DNA of 64,000 bases from NCBI RefSeq assembly GCF_001514145.1, contig NZ_KQ948668.1, positions 124,001 to 188,000 on the forward strand. Reading direction: 5' to 3'. Each line of letters begins with the position of its first letter. Positions within the stretch are counted from its first letter, which is position 1. This document shows positions 41,755 through 48,879 of this stretch, one piece after another. The notes under the pieces are model-generated. The model was not told where the DNA came from. It worked only from the letters and a program-made list of their open reading frames with translations, and did no database searches. A program made the translations under genes and the position numbers. This DNA is from Streptomyces canus. Its GTDB lineage: Bacteria; Actinomycetota; Actinomycetes; Streptomycetales; Streptomycetaceae.

Positions 41755-42546
41755 TCACGTCTGCTGCGGGGCGCTCTTGATGATCGCGAAGCGGGCGCCG
41801 TAGGGATCGGCCAGCTTGGCGACCCGGCCGACACCCGGCACGTCCGTGGCGGGCAGCCGGATGCTGCCGCCCAGCTCCTGTGCCTTCGTCACCGTCTCGT
41901 CCGTGTCCGTGACCTCGAAGTACGGCATCCAGTACGCCCCTGCCTGCGCCTCCAGTGGATCGTCGGCGAACGGGACGATGCCGCCGAACATGGCGTCCTC
42001 GCCCTGCCCGTCCGGCAGCACGGTCGTGTACGTGCCGCCCGGGAAGTCGACCCCGTAGGTCTCCAGGCCGAGAGCCGCACGGTAGAAGTAGGCGGCCATC
42101 GGCAGGTCGGCCGTGTACAGCTCGACCCAGCACAGCGAGCCCGGCTCCTGGGTGACCTGGAGCCCCTTGTTCTGCTTGGGCTGCCAGATGCCGAAGGACA
42201 CGCCCGCCTTGTCGGCGAGGATCGCCATGCGGCCCTGGTCCATCACGTCCATGGGCTGCATCAGCACCGAGCCGTGCGCCTGCTCGGCCGCCTTGGCGGT
42301 GGCATCCGCGTCCGGGGTCTGGAAGTACACGGTCCAGGAGGGCGGGCCCTGTTCCGGCGTGGTCTGCATGCCGCCCGCGGCGGTTCTGCCGGCGAGCTGG
42401 AAGAAGCCGTAACCGCCGGCTTCGGGCGGGCCCGGCTGGAAATCCCAGCCGAACAGGCCGCCGTAGAAGGTGGTGGCGCCGTCGATGTCCGGGGTGCCGA
42501 GGTCGAGCCAGTTCGGAGCGCCGGTGACATAACGGGTCGTGAGCAT
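41755..42546 (-). CDS. VOC-family (glyoxalase/bleomycin resistance-like) protein, two domains
   Basis: The 263-aa protein carries two vicinal-oxygen-chelate modules, each about 120 residues (PNWLDLGTPDIDGATTFYGGLFGW and LCWVELYTADLPMAAYFYRAALG). This tandem form is common in Streptomyces and often annotated as hydroxylase or glyoxalase-like. Relatives bind metals or hydrophobic drugs. Start ATG 42546 follows GGAGGG. It is convergent with the LacI gene and divergent from the Wbl gene. Its substrate is unknown. Confidence 0.87.
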   Translation of the reverse strand: MLTTRYVTGAPNWLDLGTPDIDGATTFYGGLFGWDFQPGPPEAGGYGFFQLAGRTAAGGMQTTPEQGPPSWTVYFQTPDADATAKAAEQAHGSVLMQPMDVMDQGRMAILADKAGVSFGIWQPKQNKGLQVTQEPGSLCWVELYTADLPMAAYFYRAALGLETYGVDFPGGTYTTVLPDGQGEDAMFGGIVPFADDPLEAQAGAYWMPYFEVTDTDETVTKAQELGGSIRLPATDVPGVGRVAKLADPYGARFAIIKSAPQQT

Positions 42547-42720
42547 CTCTGCCCTCCTCTGAGGGGTCCCGTTGCCTGCACTGCCGAGTCTTGCACCGTC
42601 CACTGACAATCGCCGCCGGGACGACGCCGCGAATCGTCGGATGCACCATGTCCGCGCGCCGCCGTGCACCCCCGTACCGGACGGAGGACCATCGTGGCGA
42701 CCGGAGGCCATGAACGGGGC

Positions 42721-42740
42721 CGTTGATCGCGCGTTGATCG
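42721..42740. promoter_or_regulatory. 11-bp-spaced direct repeat upstream of the Wbl gene
   Basis: CGTTGATCG occurs at 42721-42729 and again at 42732-42740, so the centres are one helical turn apart, 33-52 bp before the Wbl start. Such spacing suits a regulator binding as a direct-repeat dimer. The identity of the regulator is unknown. Confidence 0.45.
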
Positions 42741-42772
42741 AACGTTTTTCGCCGACCGGCACGATCTCGGCC

Positions 42773-43021
42773 ATGCACATCGACACCATCACCCCGACCG
42801 ACCCCGCCTGGCAGGCGCAGGCGTTGTGCGCGCAGACCGGGGCGGATTTCTTCTTTCCCGAGCCGGGCAGCTCGGTACGAGAGGCGAAGCGCATCTGCGG
42901 CATGTGCGAGATGCGTACGGCCTGTCTCGAGTACGCCCTGGCCAACGACGAACGCTTCGGCGTCTGGGGCGGCCTTTCCGAGAAGGAACGGCTGGCGATC
43001 AGGCGGGTGGAAAACCGATGA
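42773..43021 (+). CDS. WhiB-like [4Fe-4S] protein
   Basis: An 82-aa Wbl protein with the invariant cysteines C19, C42, C45 and C51 (C-x22-C-x2-C-x5-C) that hold a 4Fe-4S cluster, and the G(V/I)WGG turn FGVWGGLSEKER. A basic tail (AIRRVENR) follows. Wbl proteins are actinobacterial redox- or NO-sensitive partners of the housekeeping sigma factor that control development, stress or antibiotic response. The upstream region has a direct repeat of CGTTGATCG (42721-42729 and 42732-42740). I cannot assign the wbl subclass. Confidence 0.92.
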   Translation: MHIDTITPTDPAWQAQALCAQTGADFFFPEPGSSVREAKRICGMCEMRTACLEYALANDERFGVWGGLSEKERLAIRRVENR

Positions 43022-43069
43022 GCCGACGCTAAGCCGTTGACCAGGGGTTTCTCTCCTCAGGGAGGCGTT

Positions 43070-44314
43070 CTATTCGGGCTTTATGAGGGCGGCGACGGGG
43101 ATACCCGGGTCCGCCGTTCCTTCGGTCTTCGCGGCAGAGGCCCGGGAGCGGGACGAGACGGAGCGTGAGCCGCTGCCGCTGCCGCTGCCGCTGCCGTCGT
43201 CCGACACCGCTTCGGGAACGGCGGCTTCGCTTGCGGAAGCGGCCGGTTTGCGGAGCAGGAGAAGCGCCGCGTCGTCGTGCAGACGTCCGCCCACATGCGT
43301 CAGCAGCTCGTCATGGAGCGCGGTGAGGGTGCCGGCCGGCTCGTCGGACAGGTGGCGGGCCAGTCCCTCGGCGAGCGGGTAGAACTCACGGCTGTGGTTG
43401 CGGGCCTCGGTGACCCCGTCGGTGTAGAGCAGCAGTTGATCCCCGTCGGCGAAAGCCAGCACCTGGAGGCTGGGGGTCTCGTCCGTGAGGGCGCGCAGCC
43501 CGAGGGGCGGGGCCGGACGGGCGGGCTCCACCGCCACGACGGTGCCGGATTCGCGCACCAGGAGCGGCGGCGCGTGGCCACAGTTGACCACCTCCAGATG
43601 GCCTGCCTGCGGGTACCCGGCGACCACGGCGGTGACGAAGTCGTCAGCACCAAGGTTGCGCGCCAGGCTCCGCTCGATCCTGCCGACGACGGCGAGGAGA
43701 TCGGGCTCGTCGTAGGCGGCCTCACGGAAGACACCGACTACGAGTGCGGCGGTCCCTACGGCCGGCAGCCCCTTGCCGCGCACATCGCCGACGATCAGCC
43801 TGACCCCGTACGGGGTGGGCACCAGCGCGTAGAGATCCCCGCCGATCCGGGCCTCCGCCGCCGCGGCGCTGTAGCGGACGGCCACCTGGAATGGGCCGAC
43901 AGTCGCCGGTACGGGCTTGAGGAGCGCATGCTGGGCGGCCTCCGCGACCGAGCGTACGGCCGCGAGCACCCGTTCACGACGCCCGCGCAACGCGCTGGCG
44001 AGGCCGCTTGCCAGCGTGACGGCCACCAGGGCGGACAGTACGGCCGTCAGCTCATGTCCCGGAACGCCGTCCCGGGTTCCGAGCGTCGCCCCCAGTACCG
44101 CCGCGAGGAGGCCGACACAGAGGACTCCGCGCGGCCCGCCGGTGGTGGCGGCCAGCGCCGGCCCGGCCGCGAGCAGTGGCAGCCAGATCGTCCCTGCTCC
44201 GCACACGACGGCGACGAGCACGATGACGGAGACGATCAGCACGGGCAGTGCGGGTGTACCGGCGGCCAACTGCGCGACGACACGGTCGCGGCCGTGGTTT
44301 CGAACCTGACTCAT
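43070..44314 (-). CDS. Membrane SpoIIE/RsbU-type serine phosphatase (PP2C)
   Basis: The 414-aa protein has four or more hydrophobic N-terminal segments (about 20-105), then a PP2C/SpoIIE phosphatase domain (about 145-365). Metal-binding aspartates are in IGGDLYALV and LIVGDVRGKG, and in LLLYTDGVTEAR and DDAALLLL. A Ser/Gly-rich tail includes a (GS)5 run from a CTGCCG microsatellite. These enzymes usually dephosphorylate anti-anti-sigma factors and so switch on alternative sigma factors. The membrane part would be the sensor. ATG 44314 is the likely start. Confidence 0.9.
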   Translation of the reverse strand: MSQVRNHGRDRVVAQLAAGTPALPVLIVSVIVLVAVVCGAGTIWLPLLAAGPALAATTGGPRGVLCVGLLAAVLGATLGTRDGVPGHELTAVLSALVAVTLASGLASALRGRRERVLAAVRSVAEAAQHALLKPVPATVGPFQVAVRYSAAAAEARIGGDLYALVPTPYGVRLIVGDVRGKGLPAVGTAALVVGVFREAAYDEPDLLAVVGRIERSLARNLGADDFVTAVVAGYPQAGHLEVVNCGHAPPLLVRESGTVVAVEPARPAPPLGLRALTDETPSLQVLAFADGDQLLLYTDGVTEARNHSREFYPLAEGLARHLSDEPAGTLTALHDELLTHVGGRLHDDAALLLLRKPAASASEAAVPEAVSDDGSGSGSGSGSRSVSSRSRASAAKTEGTADPGIPVAALIKPE

Positions 44315-44408
44315 GCTTCGTCCGTCGTCCTCACCTTGTGCGGGGTTGCTGAAATGTCTCTTTCGTCCAGGAAAGAGGTATGACTCGGGCGCCACAAGGA
44401 GGGGGTTT

Positions 44409-45170
44409 TCAGATAGTGAGCGAGAGACCCCTGGTCACGCGACTCGCGGCCGGGATCAGCCGCGCCAGGATCTCCTCGAGTCGTGAGAGCCGGTCCGCCC
44501 GCAGTGAGACGCCGAGCGAGCCGAGTGTGTCCCCGTTGTAGACGGGCACGGCGACACAGACCGTACCGAGGGCGTACTCCTCCAGGTCCGTGACGGCCGG
44601 GGCCACGGGTGAGGAGTCGAGTCGCCGGAGCAGTTCCGGATGGCTGGTGATGGTCCGTGGTGTGAGGTCGGCGAGGGCGTGCCGGGAGAGGTAGTCCTTG
44701 CGCGAGGCGTCATCCAGTTCTCGCAGCACGGACTTGCCCAACGCGGTGGCGTGCCCCGCGTCCTCGAATCCCACCCAGAGGTCGACACGGGGCGCCTGGG
44801 GGCCGTCGACGATCTCGGCGACTCGAATCTCGCCCTCCTCGTAGAAGGTGAGGTAGGCGGCGGTCGCGAGGTCGTCCCGCAGAGCGGCGAGCGTGGGGCG
44901 GACGCGGTTGAGCAACGCCTGCCCGCGGCTCGTGGTGTGCAGCGTCTGCAGCTTGTCGCCCAGGACGAACCCGCCGTCGTCCAGTTTTCGTATGTATCCG
45001 TCGTGGACCAGCGTCCGCAGCAGGTGATAGGCGGTGGCCAGGGGCAGTCCCGTCTCACGTGCCAGTTTCTTCGCCGGCGCACCGTTCTCGTGCGCGCTCA
45101 CCGCCTCCAGCAGGCGGAGGGCACGCTGCACGGAGGTGATGAGCGTAGGGCCACCGTCGTGAGCACCCAT
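44409..45170 (-). CDS. IclR-family transcriptional regulator
   Basis: A 253-aa complete IclR protein: N-terminal winged helix (about 12-75; SVQRALRLLEAV, KLARETGLPLATAYHLLRTL) and C-terminal effector domain (about 90-250; DLWVGFEDAGHATALGKSVL, CVAVPVYNGDTLGSLGVSL). There is no clear partner operon: upstream lies a 412-bp stretch without an intact gene, and downstream the phosphatase gene. It may control a distant target or one lost from the decayed stretch. Confidence 0.92.
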   Translation of the reverse strand: MGAHDGGPTLITSVQRALRLLEAVSAHENGAPAKKLARETGLPLATAYHLLRTLVHDGYIRKLDDGGFVLGDKLQTLHTTSRGQALLNRVRPTLAALRDDLATAAYLTFYEEGEIRVAEIVDGPQAPRVDLWVGFEDAGHATALGKSVLRELDDASRKDYLSRHALADLTPRTITSHPELLRRLDSSPVAPAVTDLEEYALGTVCVAVPVYNGDTLGSLGVSLRADRLSRLEEILARLIPAASRVTRGLSLTI

Positions 45171-45582
45171 ACGACCAGCGTGCGCCGAGCGCTCGACGCA
45201 GGCAAGGCACGCGCCCCTTCTCGGCTTGCCGCCGCACCGACGTGCTGCACGCCATGCTCAAGCGCCGCACCCTCCACCCATCCGGGCACCGACATTGCGG
45301 CACCGGCGGCTGGTCCGCGTGCTTGCGCGGGACGGTGTCCAGGGCAGCGGGTCCGCGCGGCCCGGACCGAACGGCACGCCCCGCATCGTCGGGTCGGCCG
45401 AACCGTGCCGGTACACGGCCGCGTCGAGCTTCAGGGCGGCGTGTGCGGCCCGGCGTTCGTTCGCGCCCTTGAGCGGCGCGCCGATCCGCCGCCGTACCCG
45501 CGCGGCGGCGTCGATCAGGCCGATCAGGAATTCCGGTGCGGGCGGCCCGCACCGGATATGGGGCGGACCGGCCGTATGGGCG
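45171..45582 (-). pseudogene. Non-genic stretch with a decayed coding frame
   Basis: No intact gene is supported here. On the minus strand one frame from about 45570 to 45330 shows gene-like codon use and plausible protein sequence (EFLIGLIDAAARVRRRIGAP, KLDAAVYRHGSADPTMRG) without a start codon or ribosome site. It loses coding bias before a TGA near 45255. I do not recognise the family. It may be the remnant of a gene between the desaturase and IclR genes. Confidence 0.4.
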
Positions 45583-46563
45583 TCAGGCTCCTGCCGCGCG
45601 AGCCGCCATGCGCGCCTTGCGCGCCGCCAGCTTCTCGTCGAACTTCGACGCCTCCGCGTCCAGGCCGCTCATGTACAGACCCAGTTCCTCCTGGGCCTTG
45701 AGGCCCTCGGGGCCGAGACCGTCGATCTCCAGGACCTTGAGGAAGCGCAGGACGGGCTGGATGACGTCGTCGTGGTGGATGCGCATGTTGTAGATCTCGC
45801 CGATCGCCATCTGCGCGGCGGCCCGCTCGAAGCCGGGCATGCCGTGGCCGGGCATCCGGAAGTTCACGATGACGTCGCGCACCGCCATCATCGTCAGGTC
45901 GGGCGCCAGCTCGAAGGCCGCCTTCAGCAGGTTCCGGTAGAAGACCATGTGCAGGTTCTCGTCGGTGGCGATGCGCGCCAGCATGCGGTCGCAGACCGGA
46001 TCCCCGGACTGGTGACCGGTGTTGCGGTGCGAGACGCGGGTCGCGAGCTCCTGGAACGAGACGTAGGCCACCGAGTGCAGCATCGAGTGGCGGTTGTCCG
46101 ACTCGAAGCCCTCGCTCATGTGGGCCATCCGGAACTGCTCCAGCTTGTCCGGGTCCACCGCGCGCGAGGCGAGCAGGTAGTCGCGCATCACGATGCCGTG
46201 CCGGCCCTCCTCGGCGGTCCAGCGGTGCACCCAGGTGCCCCAGGCGCCGTCGCGGCCGAAGAGAGAGGCGATCTCGTGGTGGTAGCTGGGGAGGTTGTCC
46301 TCCGTGAGGAGGTTCACGACGAGGGCGATCCGGCCGATCTCGGTGACCTTGGACTGGCCCTTCTCCCAGGCTTCGCCGTCCTCGAAGAAACCGGGGAAGT
46401 TGCGGCCGTCGCTCCACGGGACGTACTCGTGCGGCATCCAGTCCTTGGTGACCTTCAGATGCCGGTTGAGTTCCTGCTCGACCACTTCCTCCAGCGCGTA
46501 CAGCAGTCGCGCGTCGGTCCAGGCGGAGGACGGGCTGCCGAGGTGAGGGGAAGTGATCGTCAC
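45583..46563 (-). CDS. Acyl-ACP desaturase (soluble di-iron)
   Basis: The 326-aa protein belongs to the stearoyl-ACP desaturase family. Di-iron ligands are in LLTEDNLPSYHHEI, WTAEEGRHGIVMRDY and IATDENLHMVFYRN, the repeated E-x2-H pattern. It inserts a double bond in ACP- or CoA-bound fatty acyl chains using O2 and ferredoxin, adjusting membrane fluidity. It is monocistronic. Its upstream region holds three 15-bp tandem repeats likely to bind a lipid-sensing repressor. Confidence 0.92.
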   Translation of the reverse strand: MTITSPHLGSPSSAWTDARLLYALEEVVEQELNRHLKVTKDWMPHEYVPWSDGRNFPGFFEDGEAWEKGQSKVTEIGRIALVVNLLTEDNLPSYHHEIASLFGRDGAWGTWVHRWTAEEGRHGIVMRDYLLASRAVDPDKLEQFRMAHMSEGFESDNRHSMLHSVAYVSFQELATRVSHRNTGHQSGDPVCDRMLARIATDENLHMVFYRNLLKAAFELAPDLTMMAVRDVIVNFRMPGHGMPGFERAAAQMAIGEIYNMRIHHDDVIQPVLRFLKVLEIDGLGPEGLKAQEELGLYMSGLDAEASKFDEKLAARKARMAARAAGA

Positions 46564-46625
46564 AGGTGCTCCAGGGGGACGCGGCGAACAATTGAGGGGA
46601 TCGGCGAGCGGTGCCGGGGAACCTA

Positions 46626-46670
46626 CGGAATCGTAGGCTACGAAACCGTAGGTTACGACACCGTAGGTTA
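46626..46670 (-). promoter_or_regulatory. Three 15-bp tandem repeats upstream of the desaturase
   Basis: Read on the minus strand, 46670 to 46626 contains TAACCTACGGTGTCG, TAACCTACGGTTTCG and TAGCCTACGATTCCG in tandem, followed by TAGGT. Each unit has a CCTACGG core, and CCGTAGG copies form inverted pairs, as in TetR operators of fatty acid desaturase genes. They lie 63-107 bp before the desaturase start. Confidence 0.75.
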
Positions 46671-46685
46671 AGAGGGCCGTAAAGG

Positions 46686-46699
46686 CCGCTGATCAGCGG
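46686..46699. repeat. 14-bp palindrome CCGCTGATCAGCGG
   Basis: A perfect 14-bp palindrome between the desaturase promoter repeats and the terminator of the next gene. It could be an upstream operator of the desaturase or part of termination; the sequence alone does not decide. Confidence 0.5.
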
Positions 46700-46719
46700 T
46701 GTTTCCCGGGCATGACAAG

Positions 46720-46747
46720 CGGCCCCGGAACCGCAGGTCCGGGGCCG
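46720..46747 (-). terminator. Hairpin terminator after the DDAH gene
   Basis: A 10-bp perfect stem CGGCCCCGGA/TCCGGGGCCG with an 8-nt loop lies 24 nt past the end of the dimethylargininase gene in its direction of transcription. Confidence 0.8.
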
Positions 46748-46770
46748 TGGGGAATGACGCGCACGCCCGA

Positions 46771-47547
46771 TCAGGCATACAGGTCCCGCAGTCGGACTGA
46801 GAGACACGTCACACAGCCTTCGAGCTTCTCGAACTCGCTGATGTCGACCACCACCGGTTCGAAACCGAGGTCGGTGAGCAGCTCCGCCGTCTTCGGCGCG
46901 CTCGCCGCCATGAGCAGCTTGGGGCCGCCGAGCAGGACGACGTGGGCGCCGGCCTCCTCGGGCACGGACAGGAAGCGCGGGAAGAGCGCGGGCCGGTCCA
47001 CCTTGGGGATGTGCCCGATGACGGTTCCGTCGGGCAGCGCGGTGACTGCCGACTTCAGGTGCAGCACCTTGTTCACCGGTACGGCGACGACCTGGGCCCC
47101 GAGCGGCTCGAAGGCGGCCCGCAGCTGCTGGACGCCGGCCGCGTTGGTACGCCCGCCCCGGCCGACGTAGATCGTGTCGCCGATCTTCAGCACGTCGCCG
47201 CCGTCCAGGGTGCCGGGCTCCCAGATCCAGTTCACCGAGCAGCCCAGGCGCGCCACGGCCTCCTCGACGCCGATGGTCTCCTCGCGCCGGGACTCCGCGC
47301 CGGAGCGGGCGATCAGCGCGACGTTCTTGTACATGACCACGGTGTCCTCGACGAACACCGAGTCCGGGCAGTCGTCCTCCGGGTCCACCTCGACGGTCTC
47401 CCAGCCGTGCGCGCGCAGGGCCTCGACATACGTCTCCCACTGTTCGAGCGCGAGGTCGACGTCGACCTTCTCCCGCTCGACGTGCGTCACCAGACCTTCG
47501 GCGAGGCGCGGGCTGGGGCGGCGGACGAGGGCCTTCTTGCTGGGCAC
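46771..47547 (-). CDS. Dimethylarginine dimethylaminohydrolase (DDAH)
   Basis: A 258-aa guanidino-modifying enzyme that hydrolyses N-omega-methylated arginine to citrulline and methylamine. It shows PDSVFVEDT (61-69), catalytic H163 in VLHLKSAV and the C-terminal nucleophile Cys in LEGCVTCLSV (C245, with C248 nearby). The start is GTG with GGAG upstream. It stands alone with its own terminator. Arginine or methylated arginine turnover is the likely role. Confidence 0.92.
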   Translation of the reverse strand: MPSKKALVRRPSPRLAEGLVTHVEREKVDVDLALEQWETYVEALRAHGWETVEVDPEDDCPDSVFVEDTVVMYKNVALIARSGAESRREETIGVEEAVARLGCSVNWIWEPGTLDGGDVLKIGDTIYVGRGGRTNAAGVQQLRAAFEPLGAQVVAVPVNKVLHLKSAVTALPDGTVIGHIPKVDRPALFPRFLSVPEEAGAHVVLLGGPKLLMAASAPKTAELLTDLGFEPVVVDISEFEKLEGCVTCLSVRLRDLYA

Positions 47548-47676
47548 GAGGGAACTCCGTATCGGCGGGACAGGGGCGGCACCCGTGACGGGCGCCGGTC
47601 AGCCATCATGCAGCGCCGGTCCGTGTCGACAAAACCCCCGGCGTCAGGCTGTGGCCCTCCTGAGACGCGCCACGGC

Positions 47677-48117
47677 TCACGAGCGCCGCCGCGCCGCACG
47701 CGCGCGTGCCGCCTCGTGGGCCTCACGCAGCAGTCGCACGACCGTCCCGGTCGTCCGCTCGCCGGGATTCACGACGCAGATCCAGCCGAGGGGGCCGTAG
47801 ACCGGGTGCGGCAGCACCACGTCGGCCGCCGCGAGGGCGTACCGTCCCCCGGCAAGTCCCGGAAGCGCCGTCCGGCCGACATGGACGTTGACCCGCCAGC
47901 GGCCCGGCGGGTCGAGGTCGGACGCGCTGTCGTCGGGGTAGTTCTTGGTGACGATCGTGCCGTACGGCTGTGTGGTCCGGGGCATCACCCCGTCGGGGGC
48001 GTAGTAGAAGAACGCGTCGCCCCACGCGATCTCGGGAAAGTCCCCACCCGGCTCCGGGACGACCACGAGCGCCCCCTCGAAGCCGCGCACGGTCGCGATG
48101 ATCTGCTCCATACTCAT
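47677..48117 (-). CDS. DUF6194-family protein
   Basis: The 146-aa protein begins MSMEQIIATVRGFEGALVVV and has the conserved core FPEIAWGDAFFYYAPDG and TIVTKNYPDD. This matches what I know of the DUF6194 family, whose members are small cytoplasmic proteins of unknown function often annotated as erythromycin-esterase-like or hypothetical. The C-terminus is Arg/Ala-rich. It is divergent from the MerR gene with only 45 bp between the starts, so that regulator may control it. Confidence 0.8.
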   Translation of the reverse strand: MSMEQIIATVRGFEGALVVVPEPGGDFPEIAWGDAFFYYAPDGVMPRTTQPYGTIVTKNYPDDSASDLDPPGRWRVNVHVGRTALPGLAGGRYALAAADVVLPHPVYGPLGWICVVNPGERTTGTVVRLLREAHEAARARAARRRS

Positions 48118-48134
48118 GGTTCAAGCGTGACCTT

Positions 48135-48144
48135 CAAGTGCTTG
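48135..48144. promoter_or_regulatory. Inverted repeat CAAGTGCTTG in the MerR/DUF6194 divergent region
   Basis: A 10-bp inverted repeat preceded by ACCTT sits 18 bp before the MerR start. MerR-family operators of the ACCTCAAG/CTTGAGGT kind look similar. It is a weak candidate for the binding site of the adjacent regulator. Confidence 0.35.
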
Positions 48145-48162
48145 TGTGGGGTTGGCCGGACA

Positions 48163-48879
48163 ATGCGCACAGCAGACGTCGCCAGGGCGTCCGGGTACTC
48201 GGTGCAGCAGGTGCGCGACCTGGAGCGGCTGGGGGTGATTCCGCCGGCCGCACGGTCGGACAACGGCTACCGCTCCTACACGCCGCTCCACGTGCACGCC
48301 CTGCGCGCCTACCGAGGACTCGCCGGTGCCGTCGGCCCCGTCGAGGCCCGGCGCCTGCTCGCCGAGCTGCGGATGGCGACGATCGCGGAGGCGGCCGCGG
48401 CGGTCGACGGGGTCCACGCCCGGCTTGCGCGGGAACGCGAGGAGGCGCTGCGCGCCCAGCGGGCGCTCCAGGGGATCCAGGCCGAAGAGGACGGCCGGGA
48501 CGACGACTCCATGACCATCACGCAGCTCGCGGAGGCGCTCGGCGTACGGTCCTCCACCCTGAGGTTCTGGGAGCAGGAAGGGCTCGTGCTCCCCGAGCGG
48601 GTGACCACCCTGCGCGCGCGTCGCTACGGGCCGGCGGCCATCGGGGCCGCACGGGTCGTCGCCGCCCTGCGCGCCGGCGGTTACGGCATTCCGGCCGTGC
48701 GCGAGGTCATGGGCTCACTGGACGGACCCGACGGACTGGAGGACGCCCGGCGCATCCTTCGGGAACGGCTCGATCGGCTCGCCGCCCGGAGCGTGGCGCT
48801 GCTCCGGGCGGGCGCGGATCTGGCGGCCGTCGTCACCGCCGCGGACCCTACGCGGGGAACTCCAGGGCCTCCGGAGTGA
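48163..48879 (+). CDS. MerR-family regulator with two HTH domains
   Basis: A 238-aa protein with two complete MerR winged helices: residues 1-70 (RTADVARASGYSVQQVRDLE, RLGVIPPA, GYRSYTPLHVHALRAYRGL) and 117-190 (MTITQLAEALGVRSSTLRFW, EQEGLVLPE, RRYGPAAIGAARVVAALR). An acidic linker with a coiled-coil stretch joins them. Normal MerR proteins have one such domain and dimerise; this one could act as a pseudo-dimer. No cysteine-rich metal site is seen. Its 3' end overlaps the ABC-F gene by 32 bp. Confidence 0.88.
   Translation: MRTADVARASGYSVQQVRDLERLGVIPPAARSDNGYRSYTPLHVHALRAYRGLAGAVGPVEARRLLAELRMATIAEAAAAVDGVHARLAREREEALRAQRALQGIQAEEDGRDDDSMTITQLAEALGVRSSTLRFWEQEGLVLPERVTTLRARRYGPAAIGAARVVAALRAGGYGIPAVREVMGSLDGPDGLEDARRILRERLDRLAARSVALLRAGADLAAVVTAADPTRGTPGPPE

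Noticed and set aside
43155..43200. CTGCCG microsatellite
   Set aside because: It is an in-frame Gly-Ser run in the tail of the SpoIIE-type phosphatase, a common low-complexity tail and not a regulatory repeat.
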